Origin: Arenicellales bacterium
Lineage (GTDB): Bacteria > Pseudomonadota > Gammaproteobacteria > BMS3Bbin11
Direction of reading: 5' to 3'
Assembly (NCBI GenBank): GCA_029287915.1
Contig: JARFQE010000029.1
Span: 71,245 to 126,879 of the forward strand
DNA: 55,635 nucleotides
Part shown: positions 1 through 8,814 of the stretch, in pieces
How positions within the stretch are numbered: the first letter of the stretch is position 1
Layout of the letters: every line of letters starts with the position of its first letter
Program-made: the position numbers and the translations under genes
Notes under the pieces: generated by a model
What the model was told of the DNA's origin: nothing
Database searches by the model: none
Seen by the model: the letters and a program-made list of their open reading frames with translations, nothing else

Positions 1-186
1 ATTCAAGGCAGCCATGACAGCGACACGTTCAGTACCCAGAACTGCACCACTTTGCTGGATTTCTCGCATATTTTTGTCAAGATATGATGCAGCGGCAATC
101 AGTTCATCATTTTTTTCGGGAGGACATGCAACAGTGTACTCTTTACCCAGAATAGTTATCTGACATCCGGTGGTAGTTGATCTCAA
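1..186 (-). CDS. zapA: Cell division protein ZapA (3' end beyond window)
   Basis: The minus strand is open from position 186 to the window edge. It encodes a ZapA-like N-terminus with the typical motifs ITILGKEYTVACP (strand and turn) and ERVAVMAALN. ZapA binds FtsZ and promotes bundling of protofilaments in the Z-ring. The only start available in frame is TTG at 186, which overlaps the TGA stop of the upstream coiled-coil gene as TTGA. This suggests translational coupling. About 62 codons are visible of a family near 100 residues, so the missing part is cut by the window edge. Divergence from ygfB-pepP-ubiH matches the E. coli arrangement. Confidence 0.85.
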   Translation of the reverse strand, partial: MRSTTTGCQITILGKEYTVACPPEKNDELIAAASYLDKNMREIQQSGAVLGTERVAVMAALN

Positions 187-392
187 ACAGATTGCTCCAG
201 TGTTTTTAGTCGGTTAACGATCGATTCCAGTCTTGTACAGGCAATACGATTTTTTTCTGTCAGGCGACCGTTTTCCTTGTTCAACGACCGCTGATCCACG
301 CGCAGGATGCGATTCTGCTCCTCCAGTCGACGCAGGGTCTCTGACAGTTCAAATATACGGGCTTCGAGTTTATCCAGTTCTTCCTGAATCAC
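183..392 (-). CDS. Short coiled-coil protein upstream of zapA (TIGR02449-like)
   Basis: This 69-residue, highly charged protein is one continuous coiled coil: heptads of Leu/Ile between Glu/Arg/Lys/Asn run through the whole length, with no membrane segment or signal peptide. Gammaproteobacteria often carry such a protein (TIGR02449 type) directly upstream of zapA, and it resembles ZapB in size and character. Its TGA overlaps the TTG start of zapA, so the two are probably co-translated. A role in Z-ring organisation is inference from that context. The first codon is ATG at 392, and the AT-rich 257 bp up to ygfB should hold the divergent promoters. Confidence 0.8.
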   Translation of the reverse strand: MIQEELDKLEARIFELSETLRRLEEQNRILRVDQRSLNKENGRLTEKNRIACTRLESIVNRLKTLEQSV

Positions 393-649
393 ATTACAAC
401 CTCTCTTGGGTCATTTATGCTTGAAACAAATGTGTTTCTTAAGAATAGTCTAATTTAGAAAAATTTAAATAGATTACATGTTGTAGTTATATACAGCCAT
501 ATAGTACTTGTTGCACATGGCTATACAAAGATAATATGACTTTTTCGCTCAGGAATAAACCTGAATGAGGCTGTCAAGCCAGATTTATTGCTATTTTGTC
601 CACATCAGTGGGCAAAAACAATAGTTACCGGATAAATAACAAGTCAGAA

Positions 650-1204
650 ATGGAACAAAAAAGGAACGAACTACCAAAATATGAGGTATTAAGCACCGCA
701 TTACGTGAGGCAAACAGCCAGTTATCTGCTGCAGAATGCCATGGTTTGATAGCTGCTGCATTAAATACTCAAAATACCGCTTTGATTTCCAGATATTTTA
801 CTGATGACACCGAGCTGTTGAAAGATGATGGAGAATTCGCAGAGCTTATTTCTCAACTGGTCCATGTAAGCGCCGAAGGCTACAGAGATGAGGATTTCAA
901 TTTCCAGCTATTGTTGCCAGATGATGATGCTCCTCTGCGGGAAAGAAGCAGGGCACTTGCGGAATGGTGTGGTGGATATGTGATGGGTCTGCTTGAATCC
1001 GGTATAAAAGATTTTGACTCCTTGCCGGAGGATGCCGCTGAAGCAATAAAAGACCTGATTGAAATTTCTCAACTTGATGTGTCGATGGATGATGGCGGCT
1101 CAGAAAATGATCTGATGCATTTGCAGGAGTATGTGAGGGTAGGTGTACAAATAATTTATGCTGAGCTGACAAAATTAAGAGAGCAACGGACGATAAAGAA
1201 ATGA
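650..1204 (+). CDS. ygfB: YgfB/YecA family protein (UPF0149)
   Basis: This is a 184-residue acidic helical protein of the UPF0149 family. The family signature AAECHGL lies near residue 30, and the pattern FQLLLPDDD followed by ALAEWCGGYVMGL is the usual core. Function is not firmly known; YgfB of Pseudomonas has been linked to regulation of ampDh3. ATG at 650 is preferred because it gives the family's short N-terminus (an N-x-L/M-P-x-Y motif about five residues in). An in-frame TTG at 596 would add 18 residues. The gene overlaps pepP by 4 bp (ATGA), so they form one operon. Confidence 0.88.
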   Translation: MEQKRNELPKYEVLSTALREANSQLSAAECHGLIAAALNTQNTALISRYFTDDTELLKDDGEFAELISQLVHVSAEGYRDEDFNFQLLLPDDDAPLRERSRALAEWCGGYVMGLLESGIKDFDSLPEDAAEAIKDLIEISQLDVSMDDGGSENDLMHLQEYVRVGVQIIYAELTKLREQRTIKK

Positions 1205-2502
1205 ACAGTAAATTCGCAAAACGTCGAAAAGAAGTAATGCAAATGATGGGCGGTGGGGTAGCAATTATTCCCACAGCCAGAGAAAGTGTGCGGAGTCGCG
1301 ATGTGCTCTACCCGTTTCGTGCTGCCAGTGATTTTTACTATTTGACGCATTTTAGTGAACCTGAAGCCGTTGCAGTTCTTGTTCCTGGCAGGGAACATGG
1401 TGAGTTTATTCTTTTCTGCCGTGAAAGAGATCCCGACAAAGAGGTTTGGGATGGACGGCGCGCAGGGCTGGAAGGTGCCTGTGAGTACTATGGTGCGGAT
1501 GATGCTTTTCCGATTGCTGATATAGACGAGATAGTTCCCGGTCTGCTGGAGAACAGAGAAAAAGTGTTTTACAGCATGGGCGCAAATGATGAATTCGACC
1601 CGCGGCTAATGACATGGGTTAACGAGGTGCGTAGTAAATCTCGTACAGGCATATCCGCACCGGCTGAAATTCTTGATCTTGGCCACATTCTTCATGAAAT
1701 GCGACTTGTTAAACGCTGTGAAGAAAAAACGTTGATACAGAAAGCCTGTAATATTTCTGCACGTGCACACAGGCAGGCGATGAAAGTGTGTAAGCCGGGT
1801 ATGAAAGAATATGAAATCGAGGCAGAGTTTCAGTATATCTTCCGAAAAAAAGGCAGTAATTTTCCGGCTTATCCGCCTATCGTGGCTACAGGAGGAAATG
1901 CCTGTGTTTTGCATTACATTGAGAATTCTGCTGAATTAAAGGATGGCGACATGCTGTTGATTGATGCAGGCTGTGAAATTGATGGTTATGCAGCAGATAT
2001 ATCACGCAGCTTTCCCGTCAATGGCAAATTTTCTGCAGAGCAACGTGCGCTTTATGAAGTAGTACTGAATGCACAGCAGGCTGCAATGGAGACCATTAGA
2101 CCCGGTGCTTCATGGGATATGCCTCATAATGCGGCAGTGCGAGTAATAACCGAAGGCCTGCTTGAACATGGTCTATTAAAGGGTGATGTTGATGAACTGA
2201 TTGCTAGCAGCGCCTATCAACGTTTCTATATGCACAAGACCGGGCACTGGCTGGGTCTTGATGTCCATGATGTAGGGGATTACAAGGTCAATGATCGCTG
2301 GCGTGAACTTGAATGTGGGATGGTGATGACAGTTGAGCCCGGTCTCTATATTAGTGCAGGAGCCGAAGACGTTGATGAACGCTGGTGGAATATCGGTATT
2401 AGAATCGAAGATGATGTAGCAGTCACAAAGAATGGATTTGAGGTCCTGAGTAAGGATGCGCCCAAGCAGATTGATGATATCGAGCATTTGATGAAGAGAT
2501 AA
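1201..2502 (+). CDS. pepP: Xaa-Pro aminopeptidase (aminopeptidase P)
   Basis: This cytosolic dimetal exopeptidase removes an N-terminal residue that precedes proline. The 433-residue length matches E. coli PepP. An N-terminal creatinase-like domain (about residues 1-170) is followed by the pita-bread catalytic domain. The five metal ligands are visible in order: Asp in LLIDAGCEIDG, Asp in AADISRSF, His in HKTGHWLGLDVHD, Glu in MVMTVEPGLYI and Glu in GIRIEDD. The start ATG overlaps the ygfB stop as ATGA. The gene precedes ubiH, as in E. coli, so the operon arrangement is conserved although no pathway link is known. Confidence 0.95.
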   Translation: MNSKFAKRRKEVMQMMGGGVAIIPTARESVRSRDVLYPFRAASDFYYLTHFSEPEAVAVLVPGREHGEFILFCRERDPDKEVWDGRRAGLEGACEYYGADDAFPIADIDEIVPGLLENREKVFYSMGANDEFDPRLMTWVNEVRSKSRTGISAPAEILDLGHILHEMRLVKRCEEKTLIQKACNISARAHRQAMKVCKPGMKEYEIEAEFQYIFRKKGSNFPAYPPIVATGGNACVLHYIENSAELKDGDMLLIDAGCEIDGYAADISRSFPVNGKFSAEQRALYEVVLNAQQAAMETIRPGASWDMPHNAAVRVITEGLLEHGLLKGDVDELIASSAYQRFYMHKTGHWLGLDVHDVGDYKVNDRWRELECGMVMTVEPGLYISAGAEDVDERWWNIGIRIEDDVAVTKNGFEVLSKDAPKQIDDIEHLMKR

Positions 2503-2556
2503 GAAATATGGAAGTTTCAAGATGAAAGACGAAAGTTATTATGCTCCGGTGAGATT

Positions 2557-3822
2557 ATGGCTATGACGTCAACTCAATATGATCTGATAATCGTCGGTGG
2601 AGGCATGGCAGGAGCCAGCCTGGCTTGTGCACTGGCCGATACTGAATTGCGAATTGCTATTATCGAAGCCGTGCCCTGGAGGTCCGACCAGCAACCGAGT
2701 TATGATGTGCGGACCATTTCCCTTTCACATGGTTCTCGCCTGATCTATGAATCGATGGATATCTGGCAGCAGATAGACCAACGGGCCATTTGTCCGATCC
2801 ACAGTATCCATATATCTGACCGCGGCCATCCCGGTTTAACACATCTCGACAGAAAGGATGCAGGGGTAGAGGCGTTGGGTTATGTGATCGAGAACAGGGC
2901 GCTGGGCGCGGCACTGATGAACAGGTTGGAGAAGATAGAACATGTTGATATCTTTAGTCCGGCAACGGTTAGTGACGTGGAGATTGATACAGACCTGGCT
3001 ACTCTAAGCTGTGCTGCTGGGGAAAAGGAATTTATCACTCAGGGGAAGCTGGTTGTCATTGCTGATGGTGGTCGTTCCGGTCTGCGAGATAAACTTAACT
3101 TTAAGACTGTTGTTGATGACTATCAGCAGACCGCAATCGTATGCAATGTAACCCCAGGAAAGTCTCATCAGCATTGCGCCTTTGAGAGGTTTACCCCGGC
3201 CGGCCCACTTGCCATATTACCAATGAATGAAAACCGCTGTTGGTGTGTATGGGCTGTCGATGATGAGGATGTCGATGAGATACTATCTTTGTCTGAAAAA
3301 CAGTTTTTAGAACGATTGCAGCAGCAGTTTGGTGACCGTCTGGGTCGTTTCAGCAGGGCAGGCAAACGCTATGCATATCCGCTGGCAAGAAAGAGGGTCG
3401 ATACAACAATTCGTTCGCGTGCTGTGCTGGTTGGAAACGCTGCACATACCATTCATCCCGTTGCAGCACAGGGCTTCAACCTGGGACTTAGGGACGTGGC
3501 CTGGTTGGCGGAAGTTCTTGCTCAGGCACAGGCACGCCAACAGGATGTGGGGACGCTTGGAGTATTGCAGGGCTATGAAGATATTCGCGCAACGGATACT
3601 AAGCGTGTTACAGCTTTCACTCACGGTATGATCAAGATTTTTACCAGCCAGTTTTGGCCAGTGGTTGGTAGCAGAAGCCTTGGCTTGTTGCTGACCGACC
3701 TGGTTCCTGAATTGAAACATGCCCTGCTCAGGCGAACGATGGGATTGACCGGACGTCAGTCAAGGCTGACGCGGGGGTTAGCATTGAAAAAGTCATCTGA
3801 GTCTACAGAGAAAGCATGGTAA
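2557..3822 (+). CDS. ubiH: UbiH: 2-octaprenyl-6-methoxyphenol hydroxylase
   Basis: This FAD-dependent aromatic monooxygenase of the UbiH/COQ6 family acts in aerobic ubiquinone synthesis. The N-terminal FAD motif VGGGMAGASLA lies at about residues 11-21. The second FAD motif (GNAAHTIHPVAAQGFNLG) follows near residue 290; most relatives have GDAAH, so Asn replaces Asp here. The length of 421 is slightly long for the family. GGTGAG lies 4 bp before the ATG. The gene overlaps the next hydroxylase by 7 bp (ATGGTAA). UbiH rather than UbiI is chosen from the order pepP-ubiH-ubiI known in E. coli; substrate position cannot be proved from motifs. Confidence 0.9.
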   Translation: MAMTSTQYDLIIVGGGMAGASLACALADTELRIAIIEAVPWRSDQQPSYDVRTISLSHGSRLIYESMDIWQQIDQRAICPIHSIHISDRGHPGLTHLDRKDAGVEALGYVIENRALGAALMNRLEKIEHVDIFSPATVSDVEIDTDLATLSCAAGEKEFITQGKLVVIADGGRSGLRDKLNFKTVVDDYQQTAIVCNVTPGKSHQHCAFERFTPAGPLAILPMNENRCWCVWAVDDEDVDEILSLSEKQFLERLQQQFGDRLGRFSRAGKRYAYPLARKRVDTTIRSRAVLVGNAAHTIHPVAAQGFNLGLRDVAWLAEVLAQAQARQQDVGTLGVLQGYEDIRATDTKRVTAFTHGMIKIFTSQFWPVVGSRSLGLLLTDLVPELKHALLRRTMGLTGRQSRLTRGLALKKSSESTEKAW

Positions 3823-5000
3823 AGAAGGATCATCGGTCTGATATTACTATTGTTGGTGCAGGCATGGTGGGTTCTGCTGCTGCCTTGTCGCTGGCAAGAG
3901 CCGGTTTCAATATTACTCTGATTGAAGCCAATGAGATACCGCAATGGTCTGCGGAGGAATATTATTTACGTGTTAGCGCAATCAGCCTGGCATCTGAACA
4001 ATTATTAGAGGATATTGGTGTCTGGCAGCAGATAAAGAATCGACGGGTATCCTCTTATGAGCATATGCGCGTCTGGGATGCCAGTGGTACAGGCCGTCTG
4101 GAATTTGATGCTGCAGAAAGCGGCGTGGCCTATCTGGGACACATCGTTGAAAATAATCTGATCAACGACAGCCTGATAGAGCAGCTACAGGGCATGTCAA
4201 ATGTAAGATTTGTCATTGGGGTCCGACTTTCTTCAATGACATGGTTGGAGGAAGCTGTACAGCTCAGGCTGGAAAATGGTGACGAGATCCGCAGCACTTT
4301 AGTGATTGCAGCCGATGGTGATAATTCTAGCGTGCGGCAGCTTTGTGGGATAGAGAGTAGCAGGCATGATTACCTGCAAACGGGTATTGTTGCAAGGGTC
4401 AGAACATCCCTGTCCCATAATAGTACAGCATGGCAGCGTTTTCTCCCTTCTGGTCCTTTGGCCTTTCTGCCGCTGGCTGATGGTAGTTGTTCAATTGTAT
4501 GGTCAGCAGATCAGCAACGTGCCTCGGACTTACTGTCACTGAATGATGAAGATTTTTCTAAACAACTGGCCGATGCATTCGAAAACCAGCTGGGCAGTGT
4601 AGAACTGCTCAGTCCACGGGTGGCCTTTCCATTAATGCTGGCCAATGCCAATAGTTATAGCGCAGAGCGGGTTGTGTTGCTGGGTGATGCTGCGCACAGG
4701 GTGCATCCCCTCGCTGGTCAGGGTGTGAACCTGGGTTTTCAGGATGTTATTGACCTGACATCTATACTGCGAGAGGCCAGCCAGCATCAGCGCGGCCTGG
4801 CTGATCCACTGTATTTAAGAAGGTTCGCACGTCGACGTCGTGCTGATGCAAGTTTAATGCTGGCAGGAATGGATGGAATTCAACGTGTTTTTGCAAGCAA
4901 GCAACAGTTTGTATGCAAGTCTCGTAACCTGGCTATGGACCTGATTAACCAGTTGCCCGTGCTGAAACAGTTTTTCGTCAATCGGGCACTGGGCAACTGA
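3816..5000 (+). CDS. ubiI: UbiI/VisC-type FAD-dependent ubiquinone hydroxylase
   Basis: This is a second monooxygenase of the UbiH/COQ6 family, 394 residues, overlapping ubiH by 7 bp. It has the Rossmann motif VGAGMVGSAAALSLA near residue 13 and the classical GDAAHRVHPLAGQGVNLGF motif near residue 290. It is presumably the C5 hydroxylase of ubiquinone synthesis (UbiI, formerly VisC), by position and by its similarity in kind to E. coli visC. UbiF or UbiM activity is an alternative. About 250 bp of AT-rich DNA follow before the next gene, so this looks like the end of the ygfB operon. Confidence 0.88.
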   Translation: MVKKDHRSDITIVGAGMVGSAAALSLARAGFNITLIEANEIPQWSAEEYYLRVSAISLASEQLLEDIGVWQQIKNRRVSSYEHMRVWDASGTGRLEFDAAESGVAYLGHIVENNLINDSLIEQLQGMSNVRFVIGVRLSSMTWLEEAVQLRLENGDEIRSTLVIAADGDNSSVRQLCGIESSRHDYLQTGIVARVRTSLSHNSTAWQRFLPSGPLAFLPLADGSCSIVWSADQQRASDLLSLNDEDFSKQLADAFENQLGSVELLSPRVAFPLMLANANSYSAERVVLLGDAAHRVHPLAGQGVNLGFQDVIDLTSILREASQHQRGLADPLYLRRFARRRRADASLMLAGMDGIQRVFASKQQFVCKSRNLAMDLINQLPVLKQFFVNRALGN

Positions 5001-5252
5001 AACTGCTCTATAATATCAACAATAAATCTTATTTAGTTGAAAATACTTAAAAAAACTTGTCGGATACAAACTCTCGGCTAGAATATATAAGTAAATATTG
5101 TAATATCTATATTTAAAGTATCTACAAATATAAAAACAGGGTGCGGAAATATAATCGCATCAGCATGTATATAATTAGCTGAAAAATAATTAAACAAATA
5201 ACAAGTTTTTGCCAATTACCATTGGTGAAAGGGTTTTTAGAGGAAGGGTCTG

Positions 5253-6095
5253 ATGAGTCAATTAATTCATGGAAAAAAAGTCTTATACACTGGCATATGT
5301 GGACTGGGTCTCGTCCTTAGTACAGTATTTCAGCCAGTCATGGCAGCAACACTGGATTTTGCCATTCAGCCAATTCTTGGCGAGGAAGAAACCAGGAAGG
5401 CTTTTGCACCACTGGCCAAGTTCATTGCCAGCGTCACTGGTGACGAGGTAGTGATCCATACGGCGCGTGATTTTCCTGAGTATCTGGTGAATCAGAAAAA
5501 GAACAATCCATATGAAATCATGATGGATAATGCGTTCTTTACCGATTATCGTAATGAGAAACAAAACTGGACCTCAATAGCCAAGATACCCGGCCTGGTC
5601 AGTTACACACTCATTGTTTCATCGGATAATGCCGTTTTTGACACTGATGAGCTTGTTGGCAAGACAATAGCATCATTGATGCCTCCTGCACCGTCCGGAA
5701 TCTTTCTTGGTCAGATGTTCAGGAATCCTTTACGTCAACCTTCCATCGTAGCTACAAATTCATCCGAAGAGTCATTGCAGAAAGTGCTCGATGGTCAGGT
5801 TGTCGGTGCGATCATACCGACCCCCCTGGTGAATAATGCGCTGCAGGATGGTAAAGATCTTGTTGTAGTCAAAACCAGTGTTCAGATTCCTCATGTCGCC
5901 ATATCTGTCTCTCCGAATGTCCCTGAGGAAACTCGTGAAAAAATTAGGAAGGCACTGCTGGAAGCAGATAAAAATAAGGAAGGCCAGGCAATGTTGAAAA
6001 AACTGGGATTTTCAAATTTCGAACCCGCCGACCCCAGCGGTTATGCAGGCTTGATGCAGTATCTGATAGAATTTTCCTTTGCAGATGAAGAGTAG
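5253..6095 (+). CDS. PhnD/SsuA/transferrin-type periplasmic binding protein, orphan
   Basis: This 280-residue protein has a Sec signal peptide (basic MSQLIHGKK, hydrophobic core, cut near PVMAA at about residue 31). The mature part has the type II periplasmic binding fold of PhnD-like proteins: a FAIQPILGEEETRKAF start, FPEYL about residue 70, MDNAFFTDYR near 90, and the LVGKTIASL hinge strand. Relatives bind phosphonates, phosphite or thiamine precursors for ABC transporters, or act as sensor domains. No ABC permease or ATPase gene is adjacent, so the ligand and partner are unknown. A strong ribosome site (AGAGGAAGGG) precedes the ATG, and a 250-bp AT-rich leader lies upstream. Confidence 0.75.
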   Translation: MSQLIHGKKVLYTGICGLGLVLSTVFQPVMAATLDFAIQPILGEEETRKAFAPLAKFIASVTGDEVVIHTARDFPEYLVNQKKNNPYEIMMDNAFFTDYRNEKQNWTSIAKIPGLVSYTLIVSSDNAVFDTDELVGKTIASLMPPAPSGIFLGQMFRNPLRQPSIVATNSSEESLQKVLDGQVVGAIIPTPLVNNALQDGKDLVVVKTSVQIPHVAISVSPNVPEETREKIRKALLEADKNKEGQAMLKKLGFSNFEPADPSGYAGLMQYLIEFSFADEE

Positions 6096-6145
6096 CTAGC
6101 CTGACTGCAGCGAGCGCCACCAATAGAGCCTGATCAGCAGCTGCG

Positions 6146-7393
6146 ATGGATCTATTGCAGATTACTGCTGTCCTGATAAGTCTGACAGCACTCTTTAGTT
6201 TTCTTAATCATATCTATTTGAAATTGCCCTCAACCATTGGTGTGATGGCAATTTCTATCGCCTTGTCACTGATGCTGTTAATACTTGGCAGCATGGGTTA
6301 CCCACTACTGCTAGAACAGGAGAAAACCCTGCTCGAAGGCATAGATTTCAGTACCACATTGCTTCATGGCATGCTCAGCTTTCTTTTGTTTGCCGGTGCT
6401 TTACATGTTGATCTGAACCGACTGGCGAGTTTGAAGTGGGTCGTTGCATCACTGGCGACTCTCGGTGTTCTGCTCTCTACCATTATTGTGGCCTGGCTGA
6501 TCTGGTTAGTTGCATCACTACTGGAGCTGCCACTGGAATTTATTCATTGCCTGTTATTTGGTGCATTGATCTCACCGACAGATCCGGTGGCAGTAATCAG
6601 CACATTAAAAACACTGGGTGTTCCTGTTTCGCTGGAAACAAAAATTGCCGGTGAATCCCTGTTCAATGATGGTGTCGGTGTTGTTTTATTCCTCGTTATC
6701 TTTAACATCGCCTATAGCAGTGAACAGATGCATGCAGCCGAGGTGGCAGAGTTGTTTATCACTGAAACCCTGGGTGGAGCTTTATTCGGTATTCTGGCCG
6801 GTTACATAGCCTACAGAATGTTAAAGCGAGTTGATAACTATCAGGTAGAGATAATTATTTCTCTTGCCCTGGTCATGGGCGGCTATGCCTTTGCTGAGGC
6901 ATGGCACCTGTCTGCGCCGATTGCGATCGTTGTAGCTGGGCTGCTTATAGGCAATCACGGTCGTCAGTTCGCAATGTCAGATAAAACTCGCGAACACCTC
7001 GACACATTCTGGGAGCTGATAGACGAAATTCTCAATGCTGTCTTATTCGTGTTGCTGGGCCTCGAAGTGCTGCTGATTATTCCTATTTCTATAAATACCC
7101 TGCTACTGGCGATAATTGCTATTCCAGTAGTTTTGCTGGCACGATTTGTAAGTGTTTCTTTGCCTGTAACTGCACTGAGAAAATGGTATCGGTTTTCGCC
7201 CGGGGTGGTAAAGATACTGACCTGGGGTGGTTTACGAGGTGGAATTTCAGTCGCACTGGTACTGTCTTTACCGGCAGATGAGGTACGGATGTACCTGTTG
7301 CCGATTACCTATGCTGTCGTTGTGTTCGCAATGCTGGTTCAGGGTTTGACGCTTGGCACAGTGATAAAGAGACAGGGCTTGCAGCAATCCTGA
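6146..7393 (+). CDS. CPA1-type Na+/H+ antiporter (NhaP-like)
   Basis: This inner-membrane cation/proton antiporter has 415 residues and about 12 hydrophobic segments. CPA1 hallmarks are visible: GALISPTDPVAVIS near residue 135, the ion-binding FNDGVGVVLF near 173, and TWGGLRGGISVALVLSLP near 355. It probably exchanges Na+ or K+ for H+ and helps keep pH and sodium homeostasis. It starts 50 bp after the periplasmic binding protein and has no long C-terminal regulatory domain. Together with that gene it separates ubiI from the gcv operon, which are neighbours in E. coli. Confidence 0.88.
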   Translation: MDLLQITAVLISLTALFSFLNHIYLKLPSTIGVMAISIALSLMLLILGSMGYPLLLEQEKTLLEGIDFSTTLLHGMLSFLLFAGALHVDLNRLASLKWVVASLATLGVLLSTIIVAWLIWLVASLLELPLEFIHCLLFGALISPTDPVAVISTLKTLGVPVSLETKIAGESLFNDGVGVVLFLVIFNIAYSSEQMHAAEVAELFITETLGGALFGILAGYIAYRMLKRVDNYQVEIIISLALVMGGYAFAEAWHLSAPIAIVVAGLLIGNHGRQFAMSDKTREHLDTFWELIDEILNAVLFVLLGLEVLLIIPISINTLLLAIIAIPVVLLARFVSVSLPVTALRKWYRFSPGVVKILTWGGLRGGISVALVLSLPADEVRMYLLPITYAVVVFAMLVQGLTLGTVIKRQGLQQS

Positions 7394-7460
7394 CTTCTTT
7401 TTTTCTACAGACATGGAAAAAAAGATTGAACTTTCGTATAGTCTACAACCCGACAAGGGT

Positions 7461-7645
7461 TTATTGAGGGAGAGACCGGCAGCTGGCTTATAACCAATAC
7501 TGCCGGCGCCGAAGGCGCAACCCGCCCGGAATCGCTCAGGCAAAAGGACCACAATAAACCGTCGGCTCTGGAGAGCGGTCTTTTTAGTTTCTCGTGAAAG
7601 GCACACCGAAGGGGGTAAATCTCTCAGGTGAACGGACAGATGGGC
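7461..7645 (+). promoter_or_regulatory. Tandem glycine riboswitch
   Basis: Two glycine aptamers lie head to tail directly before gcvT. Aptamer 1 (about 7465-7551) shows GGGAGAGACC, GCCGAAGGCGCAA and CTCAGGCAAAAGGACC. Aptamer 2 (about 7565-7643) shows GGAGAGCGG, CACCGAAGGGGGTAAA and CTCTCAGGTGAACGGACAG. These are the conserved blocks of the gcvT RNA motif. Glycine binding is expected to turn on the glycine cleavage operon. No strong rho-independent terminator is visible between aptamer 2 and gcvT, and the ribosome site lies about 30 nt downstream. Control of translation is therefore more likely than attenuation; that part is inference. A TATAGT sequence at 7437 could be the -10 box. Confidence 0.93.
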
Positions 7646-7673
7646 GAATGCACTGTATCCGTTTTTGCATCCT

Positions 7674-7677
7674 GGAG
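7674..7677 (+). promoter_or_regulatory. Ribosome binding site that fixes the gcvT start
   Basis: GGAG lies 7 nt before ATG at 7685. This marks that ATG as the real gcvT start. The frame is also open from a GTG at 7628, but that codon lies inside the second glycine aptamer. Confidence 0.75.
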
Positions 7678-7684
7678 CGCCACT

Positions 7685-8797
7685 ATGAAAGCAAGAAAAA
7701 CCCCTTTGTACCAACAGCATATTGCCGCCGGGGCAAAAATTGTTGATTTTTCCGGCTGGCAGATGCCAATCCACTATGGCTCACAGATTGAAGAGCATCA
7801 TGCTGTCCGTTCATCTGCCGGCGTATTCGATGTATCGCATATGAATGTCATTGATCTTCATGGCACTGGCAGCACGCTCTTTCTGCAAAAACTACTGGCT
7901 AACGATGTCTCCCGACTCAAAAATCCGGGCAAGGCTATGTACAGCTGCATGCTCAATGAAAATGGCGGCATCATAGATGATCTGATCGTCTACTTCATGA
8001 CTGATGAATGGTATCGGCTAATACTCAATGCCGCTACACATGACAAGGATATGGCATGGATCACATTACAGCTGGAAGGCTGTGCGGATGTGAACCTAAC
8101 GGAAAGACCTGATTTGGCCATGCTGGCCATCCAGGGGCCAGAGGCTATAAGTAATTTTACTTCTTTGCTTTCAAAAAAAGTTGCCGATACAGTTGCCAAA
8201 CTGGCCGCGTTCCAGGCCTGTGAGGTCGATGATATGTTTATTGGTCGTACCGGTTATACCGGTGAGGATGGTGTCGAAGTTATTCTAGCCGCTGATGCGG
8301 CGATAGATCTCTGGCAGCGTCTGATGAAGATAGGGGTACAGCCAGTTGGATTAGGAGCACGTGATACATTGCGGCTGGAAGCTGGCATGGCGCTATACGG
8401 TCTGGATATGGACGAAACAACCTCTCCACTTGTATCAGGGCTCGGCTGGACCATAGCCTGGCAGCCAGCATCACGTGAATTTATTGGTCGCAAGGCACTG
8501 GAAACGGAAAAAAGGCAGGGAGTAGAGCAGCGGATGGTGGGTCTTCTATTAACAGGACGAGGAGTACTGCGCTCACACCAGCAAGTTAAATTTACTGATG
8601 AACTCAACGGTGAAATTACCAGTGGCAGCTATTCCCCGACATTGGCAAGATCAATTGCCCTGGCGCGCGTGCCGGCAGCTGTTAAAACAGGTGATGACTG
8701 TGTAGTGGATATTCGTGGTCGTCAGATTCCGGCAGTTGTTGTGAAATACCCCTTTGTCCGTCATGGCAAAGCTGTCATTGAAACAGAGCAACTATAA
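7685..8797 (+). CDS. gcvT: Aminomethyltransferase, T-protein of glycine cleavage
   Basis: The T-protein transfers the aminomethyl carbon from lipoyl-GcvH to tetrahydrofolate and releases ammonia. The product has 370 residues, the usual length. The N-terminal TPLYQQHIAAGAKIVDFSGW, the VFDVSHMN motif, GRTGYTGEDGVE near residue 200 and GLGARDTLRLEAGMALYG near 220-235 are typical of GcvT. The start at 7685 follows a good GGAG and begins MKARKTPLY, as in relatives. It is the first gene of gcvT-gcvH-gcvPA-gcvPB and is controlled by the riboswitch. Confidence 0.95.
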   Translation: MKARKTPLYQQHIAAGAKIVDFSGWQMPIHYGSQIEEHHAVRSSAGVFDVSHMNVIDLHGTGSTLFLQKLLANDVSRLKNPGKAMYSCMLNENGGIIDDLIVYFMTDEWYRLILNAATHDKDMAWITLQLEGCADVNLTERPDLAMLAIQGPEAISNFTSLLSKKVADTVAKLAAFQACEVDDMFIGRTGYTGEDGVEVILAADAAIDLWQRLMKIGVQPVGLGARDTLRLEAGMALYGLDMDETTSPLVSGLGWTIAWQPASREFIGRKALETEKRQGVEQRMVGLLLTGRGVLRSHQQVKFTDELNGEITSGSYSPTLARSIALARVPAAVKTGDDCVVDIRGRQIPAVVVKYPFVRHGKAVIETEQL

Positions 8798-8814
8798 AAT
8801 ATTAAAGGAGAACA

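Noticed and set aside
393-649. 6S RNA (ssrS) near zapA
   Set aside because: In E. coli ssrS lies downstream of zapA, which is outside this window. The sequence here shows no long 6S-like rod, only AT-rich promoter DNA.
897-1274. 125-codon minus-strand frame over ygfB/pepP
   Set aside because: It is antisense to two well-supported genes, with His/Pro-rich random composition.
7628-7684. Upstream GTG start for gcvT adding 19 codons
   Set aside because: The codons lie within the second glycine aptamer, and GGAG before ATG 7685 marks the family-typical start.
7268-7774. 168-codon minus-strand frame across the riboswitch
   Set aside because: It is antisense to the antiporter end, the riboswitch and gcvT, and its product has no coherent fold or motif.
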